Shown here: piece by piece, positions 12,187 through 23,569 of the stretch
Layout of the letters: the number at the start of each line of letters is the position of its first letter
Position numbering within the stretch: the stretch's first letter is position 1
NCBI RefSeq assembly: GCF_937616625.2
Contig: NC_065571.1
Location: 26,920,201-26,984,200, forward strand
Length of the DNA stretch: 64,000 bases
Reading direction: 5' to 3'
Source of the DNA: Mercurialis annua
Taxonomy: Eukaryota; Streptophyta; Magnoliopsida; Malpighiales; Euphorbiaceae
The notes under the pieces: model-generated
Told to the model about the DNA's origin: nothing
The model's database searches: none
What the model saw: only the letters and a program-made list of their open reading frames with translations
Position numbers and translations under genes: made by a program

Positions 12187-14220
12187 TTTCACCTTTTTAG
12201 CGATTTAAGCCAAACGTTTACAAACGTTCCAAAACAAATCCAAACGTTTCACCTTTTTAGCGATATAAGCCAAACATTTACAAACGTTACTAAACAAATC
12301 CAAGCGTTTCACCATTTAGCAATTTCAGCCAAACGTTTACAAACGTTACTAAATATATCCAAGCATTTCACCTTTTTAGCAATATAAGCCAAACGTTTGC
12401 TAACGTTACGAAACAAATCCAAACGTGTCACCTTTTTAGCGATTTAAGCCAAACGTTTATAAACGTAATGAAACAAATCCAAACATTTCACCTTTTTAGC
12501 GATTTAAGCCAAACATTTACAAACGTTACGAAAAAATCCAAATGTTTCACCTTTTTAGCGATTTAAGCCAAACGTTTACAAACGTTACGAAACAAAACCA
12601 AACGTTTAAAATGAACCAAACAAATTCAAACGTATTACATTTTTAGCGATTCAAGCCAAACGTTTACAAACGTTACGAAAGAAAACAAAGCGTTTCACCT
12701 TTTTAGCAATTTAAGCCAAACGTTTACAAACATTACAAAACAAATCCAAGCGTTTTACCTTTTTAGCAATTTAAGCCAAACGTTTGCAAACATTACGAAA
12801 CAAATCCAAACTTTTCCCCTTTTTAGCAATTGAAGCCAAACGTTTGCAAACATTACGAAACAAATCCAAACGTTTCACCTTTTTAGCAGTTTAAGCGAAA
12901 TATTTACAAACGCTACAAAACAAATCCAAGTGTTACACCATTTTAGCACTTTAAGCCAAACCTTTACAAATGTAATGAAACAACTCCAAGCGTTTGACCT
13001 TTTTAGCAATTTAAGCCAAACCTTTACAAACGTTACAAAACAAATCCAAATGTTTAACATTTTAGCGATTTAAGCCAAACGTTTACAAACGTTACGAAAC
13101 AAATCCAAATGTTTCACCTTTTTAGCGTTTTAAGACAAACATTTACAAACGTTAAAAAAAAATCCAAACGTTGAACTTTTTTAGCGATTTAAGCCAAACG
13201 TTTACAAACGTTCCAAAACAAATCCAAACGTTTCACCTTTTTAGCGATATAAGCCAAACATTTACAAACATTACTAAAAAAATCCAAGCGTTTCACCATT
13301 TAGCAATTTCATCCAAACGTTTACAAACGTTACTAAATATATCCAAGCATTTCACCTTTTTAGCAATTTAAGCCAAACGTTTGCAAACGTTACGAAACAA
13401 ATCCAAACGTGTCACCTTTTTAGCGATTTAAGCCTAACGTTTATAAACGTAATGAAACAAATCCAAACATTTCACCTTTTTAGCGATTTAAGCCAAACAT
13501 TTACAAACGTTACGAAAAAATCCAAACGTTTCACCTTTTTAGCGATTTAAGCCAAACGTTTACAAACGATACGAAACAAAACCAAACGTTTAAAATGAAC
13601 CAAACAAATTCAAACGTTTTACATTTTTAGCGATTCAAGCCAAACGTTTACAAACGTTACGAAAGAAAACAAAGCGTTTCACCTTTTTAGCAATTTAAGC
13701 CAAACGTTCACAAACATTAAAAAACAAATCTAAGCGTTTCACCTTTTTAGCAATTTAAGCCAAACGTTTACAAACATTACAAAACAAATCCAAGCGTTTT
13801 ACCTTTTTAGCAATTTAAGCCAAACGTTTGCAAACGTTACGAAACAAATCCAAACGTTTCCCCTTTTTAGCAATTGAAGCCAAATGTTTGCAAACATTAC
13901 GAAACAAATCCAAACGTTTCACCTTTTTAGCAGTTTAAGCGAAACATTTACAAACCATACGAAACAAATCCAAGTGTTACACCATTTTAGCACTTTAAGC
14001 CAAACCTTTACAAATGTTATGAAACAACTCCAAGCGTTTGACCTTTTTAGCAATTTAAGCCAAACCTTTACAAACGTTACAAAACAAATCCAAATGTTTA
14101 ACCTTTTAGCGATTTAAGCCAAACGTTTACAAACGTTACGAAACAAATCCAAACGTTTCACCTTTTTAGCGTTTTAAGACAAACATTTACAAACGTTAAA
14201 AAAAATCCAAACGTTGAACT
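12187..14220. repeat. ~984-bp tandem duplication within the satellite
   Basis: About 12187-13170 is repeated at about 13171-14220. The shared rare features come in the same order: GTTCCAAAACAAATCC, AGCGATATAAGCC, a shortened CACCATTTAGCAATTTC monomer, ACTAAATATATCC, a half monomer reading AACGTTTAAAATGAACC, and AGTGTTACACCATTTTAGCAC. The offset is 984 bp at the left and 1044 bp at the right (12887 against 13931). The second copy has therefore gained one monomer, probably the copy near 13690-13750. This is a local record of first a large and then a single-monomer exchange. Confidence 0.85.
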
Positions 14221-14888
14221 TTTTTAGCGATTTAAGCCAAACGTTTACAAACGTTACGAAAAAATTCAAACGTTTCACGTTTTTAGAGATTTAAGCCAAA
14301 TGTTTACAAACGTTACGAAACAAAACCAAACGTTTAAAATGTTACGAAACAAATTAAAACCTTTCACATTTTTAATGATTTAAGCCAAACGTTTACAATC
14401 GTTACGATACAAAATCAAGCGTTTCACCTTTTTAGAAATTTAAGCCAAACGTTTACAAACATTACCAAACAAATCCAAGCATTTCCCCTTTTTGGAAATT
14501 TAAGCCAAACGTTTACAAACATTTGAAAACAAATCCAAGTGTTTCACCTTTTTAGCAATTTAAGTCAAACGTTTACATACTTTACGAAACAAAACCAAAC
14601 GTTTAAAACGTTACGAAAAAAATTGGAACGTTTCATATTTTTAGCGATTTAAGCTAAATGTTTACAAGCTTTACAAAACAGAACCAAGCGTTTCATCTTT
14701 TTAGCAGTTTAAGCCAAATGTTTACAAACGTTATGAAACAAATTCAAGCGTTTCACCTTTTTTGCAATTTAAGCCAAACGTTTACAAACGTTACAAAACA
14801 AATCCAAACGTTTCACCTTTTTAGCGATTTGAGCCAAACGTTTAGAAACGTTACGAAACAAAACCAAACGTTTAAAACGTTACGAAAC

Positions 14889-14893
14889 AAATT
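14889..14893. repeat. Left target-site duplication of the second LTR (AAATT)
   Basis: AAATT lies immediately before the TG end and is repeated exactly at 17674-17678 after the CA end. Joining the flanks gives an ordinary monomer (GAAACAAATTCAAGCG), so the pre-insertion site is clear. Confidence 0.9.
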
Positions 14894-17673
14894 TGTAATA
14901 CCCCGTTTTTTTTCGGCTTGTTTTGATGATTTTTTTGATGTGTTTTGGTTTGGTCCTTGGTGGTTTGGTTCCTTGAAACCATGGTTTGGTTTGCATAACC
15001 TTCGGTGTGTTGTTTTGATTAAAATATTATCCTTATCGAATAAGTGTTTACGTGTTTTCCTGATATGACATGCTTTAGTAAAATGTCCATATCTCTCAAT
15101 TGCACCGTCGGATCGGGCCTCCGTTCTGATATGTTGTTTCTGAGAGGATTTACTAAAATCTGGACGGTTGGATCGTGTTTTTGTTGAGTTCACGGGCGCA
15201 AACTATAGTTAGCGGTCGCTAACTAATGCTGTTGAAGTTCGCGGGTGCCAACTATACTTAGCGAGCGCGAACTTGCACTGTTCAGTTTGCTGTTTTCCTA
15301 CTTAAAGACCCCTTATTCGACCTAATCTCTTTTTCTTCGACTTTTAAAACCCTAAAACGGCTGGAATCATATTCTAACTCATTCCTATCAACTTTCCTCT
15401 CAATTTTAATCCTTGGTAAGTGTTTTTAATCATTCCTTTGTGGTTTTATCTTTAGTTCATTAATTCTAGTAATTCTAAATCCTATAGCCTATATGTGCGT
15501 GATTGTAGGCTGATTTGGGTTGATTGATTTCTGGGTTTTATTGTTCTTAGTCTAATCAAAAGGTATGTGGTTCTAATCCCTTCTTATGTCGTGTAGAGAT
15601 TGCTAGATTGTTGTATGAATCTATACTTTGGTGTTTTGGCTTTATATTTTCTGTTTTGCTTTGATTTCAAATTTTGGAAATAATCTTTGTGTATTGGTTG
15701 TGACTTATAGATGTTGGCTATACATTGGATGATTGGAATACTTGTTTGATTGAAGGGTTATATGGAGTTGTTGTCGTTCTTGATTTATAATTCTATTTTA
15801 ATCCTTTATTAAAAATCTGAAAATTTCAAAGTAAATGAATCATAGGTTGCTAGATGTTTAACAATACATTGGGTGATTGGAGGAATCGTTTAAATGAAAT
15901 AACGTATCAGTTGGGTTAAGTTGTGGAATTGAATTCTGTTTTGAACTATAAACTAAAAGCTGAAAATGTTATTTTAAAGGTTAAAAGATTGTTAATGGGA
16001 ATTTCCTAGTTTGGGTGATTAGAGATAGTTGACTAAGGCTAGATTATATGTTAAAGGTGGTTTTAATTGTAATAAATCGTTGTTTTAAGAATATTTACAT
16101 ATGGCTGGAAATTGTTTGAGTATATAAAGGATGTTAGTTTACCTTGGTTATTTGGATAACAAATTGTTGTTATGGCATTTAAGGTAGAATTGTTTTACAA
16201 TGGTTTTAAAGGCTATCTAAGTGTATAGTTCAGATCTGAGTTTATTATTTCAATGTGTTTTGGAATCATGTTTATTTACACTTAATGTGTTTTAATTGAG
16301 AAGTATGAACTCCGGGTGGAATTGTCAAGTGTTGACAATCTATTGGTTATTATTGCTATTTGTGGTATTGGTTTGATTTTGGTTAATCTTATATTGAGTT
16401 CTTTGTTTTCAAATACATTGGTTTGGTTTTAAGGGATTTAACTTTGGATTTTACTCTGGTTGGGTCGGGTTAGACTTGTGTCGCCCGACATGTTGTTTTA
16501 AGCATATAGTTGATATATGGCTAACACACTACTCTGGGATTTCTTGGATTTCGAAAAGGTGTTGTTGAATTACATTACTCTGGATTATTTTTTTTGAAAA
16601 CGAGAACTCACCTAAACTTACCTAGTTATTGTAGTGGTTGAATATGTATGTACTTTGCCTTTGGGATTACTGTGTTTTGAATGTTGATCTTTGGTTGTGT
16701 AAAGATGCTAGTCCTATATGGTGTCTAGTAATCTTAGAGTTAGGGGTTGTTCATATTTTAACTTATACATTGTTTTAGACCCGTCGACTGCTCGTGCTTC
16801 GGAGTCTACGCAGGGTTAGCTGTTTGCCAAGATTCACGAGGATAAGCAAGCAGTGAGTTTGTAGTGCTATTTACCGCTTTATTAAGTACTGCATCATATT
16901 TTAGTATTATAAATGCTTTTGTATTGTTTTTACGGATTATGGATCTAGATTGAAACGAGCTGCTCGATAGGCTTGTATCGAGACTGTGTGCACCGGTAAG
17001 TACTCTGGGATCGGCAGACTAAAAGTCTTGCTTACGCTGGTATATGATGAGGATCTGTTCCCGTCCACTCTGGGTTTATCAGTATGCTATGTCATACTTA
17101 CGCCGGGATCATTTCAATACTGTTTTCCATAATCATACTATATTAGTATAAAATGTTTTGATTTAAGGGTTTTAAACTTAATAAATGTAAATAGTATTGC
17201 GAACTCATCTCAGTATATCTGACCCCGTTGTTTTCCCAAATTTTTCCAGGTTTATGATTTGAAAGCTGGTCCACTCCGATTCTTTTGATTCCTCGGAGGT
17301 TTTATGTTATTTAAACTAGTCACTGTTTTCGAACTCTTAGACCGCAGTAGAACTAGATTATATATTACATTTGTTATTGCACTTTGGGATTGTCGATTTG
17401 TTCGATTATTTATTTTTGGCATGTTTACTCTGGAATATTTTATCATTATATTTAAGGCATGATGTTGAGTATTTCAGATATTTAAGTTATTTATATTAAA
17501 ACTATAATATAAATTGCTAGACTTAGGTTGGAGTCTCGGTTGCCCCCAAGAAGTTTTTTGCAGGTTTATATGTTTGATTGTTTGATTGTTTTCCGCAAGA
17601 CTTGCTACGGGTTTTGGTACAACCATACCCATATCCTAGCGCCGCTCGCGATCCATGAAATTGGGTCGTGACA
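14894..17673 (+). mobile_element. Solo LTR, probably Ty3/gypsy, 2.78 kb
   Basis: The element begins TGTAATACCCCG and ends GGGTCGTGACA. The ends are imperfect inverted repeats bounded by TG..CA, and the element is flanked by a perfect AAATT duplication. The interior is AT-rich and noncoding. A gene-like leader near 15300-15420 has a telobox AAACCCTAA (15347-15355), a pyrimidine-rich tract and a possible splice donor GTAAGTG at 15416. No gag, protease, RT or integrase frame and no second LTR was found. TGTAATACCCC/TGTCACGACCC ends and a long LTR are common in Ty3/gypsy chromovirus (Tekay-like) elements; that lineage is an inference. A non-autonomous element is the main alternative. The plus orientation rests on the leader and is moderately sure. 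Short frames on either strand here are not genes. Confidence 0.8.
15347..15355 (+). promoter_or_regulatory. Telobox (AAACCCTAA) in the leader of the second LTR
   Basis: AAACCCTAA is a known plant element found near the 5' ends of many expressed genes and in some LTRs. Here it follows a C/T-rich tract and precedes a possible splice donor (GTAAGTG at 15416). Its position supports plus-strand transcription of this LTR; function is inferred. Confidence 0.45.
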
Positions 17674-18400
17674 AAATTCAAGCGTTTCACCTTTTTAGCA
17701 ATTTCAGCCAAACGTTTACAAACGTTACGAAAAATATCCAAGTGTTTAACCTTTTTAGCAATTTAAGCTAAACATTTACAAACGTTACGAAACAAATCCA
17801 AACGTTTCACCTTTTTAGCAATTTAAACCAAACGTTTATAAACGTAATGAAACAAATCCAAACATTTCACTTTTTTAGCGATTTAAGCCAAACATTTACA
17901 AACGTTACGAAAAAATCCAAACGTTTCACCTTTTTAGCGATTTAAGCCAAACGTTTACAAAGGTTACGAAATAAAACCAAACGTTTAAAACATAACCAAA
18001 CAAATTCAAACGTTTTACATTTTTAGCGATTTAAGCCAAACGTTTACAAACGTTACGTAACCAAAACAAGCGTTTCACCTTTTTAGCAATTTAAGCCAAA
18101 CGTTTACAATCGTTACGATACAAAATCAAGCGTTTCACCTTTTTAGAAATTTAAGCCAAACGTTTACAAACATTACCAAACAAATCCAAGTGTTTCACCT
18201 TTTTAGCAATTTAAGCCAAACGTTTACAAAGATTAAAAAACAAATCCAAGTATTTCACCTTTTTAGCAATTTAAGTCAAACATTTACATACTTTACAAAA
18301 CAAAACCAAACGTTTCAAACTTTACGAAACAAATTGAAACGTTTCACATTTTTAGCGATTTAAGCAAAACGTTTACATGCGTTATGAAACAAAACCAAGC
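17674..18400. repeat. 60-bp satellite array adjoining the second LTR
   Basis: The array resumes at AAATTCAAGCG. This segment shares variants in order (ATCCAAGTGTTTAACC, AAACGTTTATAAACGTAATG, CACTTTTTTAGCG, half monomer near 17975) with 22430-22960 and its later copies. It is therefore related to the core blocks but more diverged. Confidence 0.9.
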
Positions 18401-18419
18401 GTTTCACCTTTTTAGCAGT

Positions 18420-21400
18420 TGAAGCCAAACGTTTACAAACGTTACGAAACAAATTCAAGCGTTTCACCGTTTTAGCAATTTATGCCAAACGTTTACAAAC
18501 GTTGCGAAACAAATGCAAACGTTTCATCTTTTTAGTTATATATGCCAAACGTTTACAAACGTTACGTAATAAATCAAAACGTTTCACCTTTTTAGCGATT
18601 TGAGCCAAATGTTTACAAACGTTACGAAACAAAACCTAACGTTTAAAACGTTACAAAACAAATTCAAACGTTTCACATTTTTAGTGATTTAAGCCAAACG
18701 TTTACAAAAGTTATGAAACAAAACCAAGCGTTTCACCTTTTTAGCAATTTAAGCCAAACGTTTACAAACGTTGCGAAACAAATCCAAGCGTTTCACCTTT
18801 TTAGCAAATTAAGCCAAACGTTTACTAACTTTACGAAACAAATCCAAACGTTTCACCTTTTTAGAGAATTAAGCCAAACGTTTACAAATGTTACGAAACA
18901 AATCCAAACATTTCACCTTTTTAGCAATTTAAGCCACACATTTACAAAGGTTATGAAACAAATCCAAATGTTTCACCTTTTTTGCAATTTAAGCCAAACG
19001 TTTACAAACGTTACAAAACAAATCCAAGCGTTTAACCTTTTTAGCAATTTAAGCCAAACGTTTACAAACGTTACGAAACAAATCCAAGCGTTTCACCTTT
19101 TTAGCAATTTAAGCCAAACGTTTACAAATATTACGAAACTAATCCTAACGTTTTACCTTTTTTAGCAAGTTAAGCCACACATTTACAAAGGTTATGAAAC
19201 AAATCCAAATGTTTCACCTTTTTTACAATTTAAGCCAAACGTTTAACCTTTTTTGCAATTTAAGGCAAACGTTTACAAACGTTACTAAACAAATCCAAGA
19301 GTTTCACCTTTTTAGCAATTTAAGCCAAACGTTTACAAACGTTACGAAACAAATCCAAGCGTTTCAACTTTTTAGCAATTTAAGCCAAACGTTTACAAAT
19401 ATTACGAAACAAATCCTAACGTTTCACCTTTTTTAGCAATTTAAGCCACACATTTACAAAAGTTATGAAACAAATCCAAATGTTTCACCTTTTTTACAAT
19501 TTAAGCCAAACGTTTACAAACGTTACTAAACAAATCCAAGAAGTCAAACGTTTACATACTTTACATAACAAAACCAAACGTTTAAAATGTTACGAAACAA
19601 ATTCAAACATTTCACATTTTTAGCGATTTAAGTCAAACGTTTAAAAACGTTACTAAATAAAACTAAGCGTTTCACCTATTTAGTAGTTTAAGCCAAACGT
19701 ATACAAAGGTTACGAAACAAATTCAAGCGTTTCACATTTTTAGCAATTTAAGCCAAACGTTTACAAACGTTGCGAAACAAATCCAAATGTTTCACCTTTT
19801 TAGCGATTTAAGTCAAACATTTACAAATGTTACGAAACAAATCCAAACGTTTAACCTTTTTAGCGATTTGAGCCAAATGTTTACATACTTTACGAAACAA
19901 ATCCAAACGTTTAAAATGTTACGAAAAAAAGTCAAACGTTTACAATCGTTACGATACAAAATATAGCGTTTCACCTTTTTAGAAATTTAAGCTAAACGTT
20001 TACAAACATTATAAAAAAAATCCAAACATTTCACTTTTTTAGCGATTTAAGCTAAACATTTACAAACGTTACAAAAAAATCAAAACGTTTCCCCTTTTTT
20101 GCGATTTAAACCAAACGTTTACAAAGGATACGAAACAAAACCAAACGTTTAAAACGAAACCAAACAAATTCAAACGTTTTACATTTTTAGCGATTTAAGC
20201 CAAACGTTTACAAGCGTTACGAAACAAAACCAAGCGTTTCACCTTTTTAGCAGTTTAAGCCAAACGTTTACAAACGTTATGAAACAAATTCAAGCGTTTC
20301 ACCTTTTTAGCAATTTAAGCCAAACGTTAACAAACTTTACGAAACAAATCTAAACGTTTCACCTTTTTAGCAATTTGAGCCAAACGTTTACAAACGTTAC
20401 GAAACAAAACCAAACGTTTAAAACGTTACGAAACAAATTCAAACGTCTCACATTTTTAGTGATTAAAGCCAAACGTTTACAAACGTTACGAAACAAAACC
20501 AAGCATTTCACCTTTTTAGCAATTTAAGCCAAACGCTTACAAACGTTGCGAAACAATATCCAAGCGTTTCACCTTTTTAGCAAATTAAGCCAAACGCTTA
20601 CAAACGTTACGAAAGAAATACAAACGTTTCACCTTTTTAGAGATTTAAGCCAAACGTTTACAAATGTTACCAAACAAATCCAAATGTTTCACCTTTTTAG
20701 CAATTTAAGCCACACATTTACAAAGGTTATGAAACAAATCCAAATGTTTCACCTTTTTTGCAATTTAAGCCAAACGTTTACAAACGTTACTGAACAAATC
20801 TAAGCGTTTCTCCTTTTTAGCAATTTAAGCCAAACGTTTACAAACATTACGAAACAAATCCAAGCGTTTCACCTTTTTAGCAATTTAAGCCAAACGTTTA
20901 CAAATATTACGAAACAAATTCAAACGTTTCACCTTTTTTAGCAATTTAAGCCACACATTTACAAAGGTTATGAAACAAATCCAAATGTTTCACCTTTTTT
21001 GCAATTTAAGCCAAACGTTTACAAACATTACTATTCAAATCCAAGAAGTCAAACGTTTACATACTTTACGAAACAAAACCAAATGTTTAAAACGTTACGA
21101 AACAAATTTAAACGTTTCACATTTTTAGCGATTTAAGCCAAACGTTTACAAATGTTACTAAACAAAACCAAGCGTTTCACCTTTTTAGTAGTTTAAGCCA
21201 AACGTTTACAAAGGTTACGAAACAAATTCAAGCGTTTCACCTTTTTAGCAATTTAAGCCAAACGTTTACAAACGTTGCGAAACAAATCCAAATGTTTCAC
21301 CTTTTTAGTGATTTAAGTCAAACATTTACAAATGTTACGAAACAAATCCAAACGTTTAACCTTTTTAGCGATTTGAGCCAAATGTTCACAAACGTTACGA

Positions 21401-21460
21401 AACAAAACCAAACGTTTAAAACGTTACGAAACAAATTTAAACGTTTCACATTTTTAGTGA
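18420..21460. repeat. ~1.5-kb duplication at the left edge of the core
   Basis: A monomer cut short at CCAAGAAGTCAAACG occurs with AAGTC starting at 19541 and again at 21046 (offset 1505), and at 26167 in the copied block. The preceding monomers with CACACATTTACAAAGGTTATG and CACCTTTTTTGCAATTT also recur. The deletion junction is shared, so the copies derive from one event and were multiplied afterwards. Confidence 0.75.
19056..19115. repeat. Reference monomer of the satellite, A type
   Basis: This is a clean example of the other abundant monomer type. It differs from the B type at linked sites: AAGCG instead of AAACG in module 4, and AGCAAT instead of AGCGAT across modules 5 and 6. The two changes usually travel together through the window, so A and B behave as subfamilies rather than random variants. 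Copies with AAACAAAACC in place of AAACAAATCC typically sit next to the half-length monomers. Confidence 0.85.
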
Positions 21461-23560
21461 TTTAAGCAAAACGTCTACAAACGTTACAAAATAAATCCAA
21501 ACGTTTCACCTTTTTAGCGATTTGAGCCAAACGTTTACAAACATTACGAAACAAATCCAAACGTTTCACCTTTTTTGCAGTTTAAACTAAACATTTACAA
21601 AGGTTATGAAACAAATCCAAATGTTTCACCTTTTTTGCAATTCAATCGAAACGTTTACAAACGTTACAAAACAAATCCAATTGTTACCCCGTTTTAGCAA
21701 TTTAAGCCAAACCTTTACAAAAGTTACGAAACAAATCCAAGCGTGTCACCTTTTTAGCAATTTAAGCCAAACGTTTACAAACGTTACGAAACAAATCCAA
21801 ACTTTGCCCTTTTTAGCAATTTAAGCCAAACGATTACAAACGTTACGAAACAAATCCAAACGTTTCACCTTTTTATCGTTTTAAGACAAACGTTTACAAA
21901 CGTTAAAAAACAAATCCAAACGTTGAACCTTTTTAGCGATTTAAGCCAAACGTTTACAAACATTACGAAAAAATTCAAATGTTTCACCTTTTTAGAGATT
22001 TAAGCCAAACGTTTACAAACGTTACGAAACAAAACCAAACGTTTAAAATGTTAAGAAGCAAATTCAAACGTTTCACATTTCTTGTTATTTAAGCCAAACG
22101 TTTACAATCATTACGAAACAAAAGCAAACGTTTCACCTTTTCAGCAATTTAAGCCAAACGTTTACAAACATTACCAAACAAATCCAAGCGTTTCACCTTT
22201 TTAGCAATTTAAGCCAAACGTTTACAAACATTACAAAAAAAATCCAAGCGTTTCACCTTTTTAGAAATTTAAGTCAAATATTTACATACTTTACGAAACA
22301 AACTCAAACGTTTCACATTTTAGCGATTTAAGCCAAACGTTTACAAGCGTTACGAAACAAAACCAAACGTTTCCCCTTTTTAGCAGTTTAAGCCAAACGT
22401 TTACAAACGTTACGAAACTAATTCAAGCGTTTCACCTTTTTAGCAATTTTAGCCAAACGTTTACAAATGTTACGAAAAAAATCCAAGTGTTTAACCTTTT
22501 TAGCAAATTAAGCTAAACATTTAGAAACGTTACTAAACAAATCCAAACGTTCCACCTTTTTAGCGATTTAAGCCAAACGTTTATAAACGTAATGAATCAA
22601 ATCCAAACATTTCACTATTTTGGCGATTTAAGCCAAACATTTACAAACGTTATGAAAAAATCCAAACGTTTCCCCTTTTTAGCGATTTAAGCCAAACGTT
22701 TACAAAGGTTATGAAACAAAACAAAACGTTGAAAACGTAACCAAACAAATTCAAACGTTTTACATTTTTAGCGATTTAAGCCAAACGTTTACAAATGTTA
22801 CGTAACAAAACCAAGCGTTTCGCCTTTTTAGCAATTTAGGCCAAACGTTCACGAACATTACAAAACAAATCCAAACGTTTCACCTTATTAGCAATTTAAG
22901 CCAAACGTTTACAAACGTTACGAAACAAATCCAAACGTTTCACCTTTTTAGCAGTTTAAACCAAACATTTACAAAGGTTAGGAAACAAATCCAAATGTTT
23001 CACCTTTTTTTGCAATTTAAGCGAAACATTTACAAACGTTACGAAACAAATCCAAATGTTACACCTTTTTAGCACTTTAAGCCATACCTTTACAAACGTT
23101 ACGAAACAAATCCATGCATTTGACCTTTTTAGCAATTTAAGACAAACATTTACAAAAGTTAAGAAACAAATCCAAACGTTTAACCCTTTTAGCGATTTAA
23201 GCCAAACGTTTACAAACGTTACGAAACAAATCCAAACGTTTCACCTTTTTAGAACTTTAATACAAACGTTTACAAACGTTAAAAAACAAATCCAAACGTT
23301 GAACCTTTTTAGCGAATTAAGCCAAACGTTTACAAACGTTTCAAAAAAATTCAAACGTTTCACCTTTTTAGAGATTTAAGCCAAACGTTTACAAACGTTA
23401 CGAATTAAAACCAAATGTTTAAATATTACGAAACAAATTAAAATGTTTCACATTTTTAATGATTTAAGCCAAACGTTTACAATCGTAATGATACAAAATC
23501 AAGTGTTTCACCTTTTTTGATATTTAAGCCAAACGTTTACAAACATTACCAAACAAATCC
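20580..23560. repeat. Core block copied to 25701-28681 (offset ~5121)
   Basis: The monomer order and rare variants match those at 25701-28681 throughout: CAATTGTTACCCCGTTTTAGC near 21680 and 26800, the CCAAGAAGTCAAACG junction, AAATCCAAACTTTGCCC, TTTCTTGTTATTTAAGCC, and ACTATTTTGGCG. Only scattered single-base changes were noticed. The block ends with the X-type CCATGCATTTGACC monomer. Confidence 0.85.
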
Positions 23561-23569
23561 AAGCATTTC

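Larger units (their letters stand above)
12029..14893. repeat. 60-bp satellite array, segment between the two solo LTRs
   Basis: This is the same satellite in the same orientation as before, resuming in register after the first LTR at GTCAAACGTTTAC. It holds about 48 monomers. Half-length monomers lie near 12600, 13590, 14330, 14600 and 14870. Most of the segment is a tandem duplication of about 1 kb. Nothing other than satellite was seen. Confidence 0.96.

Noticed and set aside
14813..15193. 126-codon minus-strand frame
   Set aside because: It spans the junction between satellite and LTR, including the target duplication, so it cannot be an ancestral gene.
14894..17673. A spliced host gene, because of the telobox, a GTAAGTG donor and long AT-rich intron-like DNA
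   Set aside because: TG..CA ends with a perfect 5-bp duplication bound the whole segment and no coding exon was found, so a solo LTR explains it better.
17252..17741. Two minus-strand frames of 64 and 72 codons
   Set aside because: One is inside the solo LTR, the other crosses its right boundary into satellite. No gag or pol motif is seen in either.
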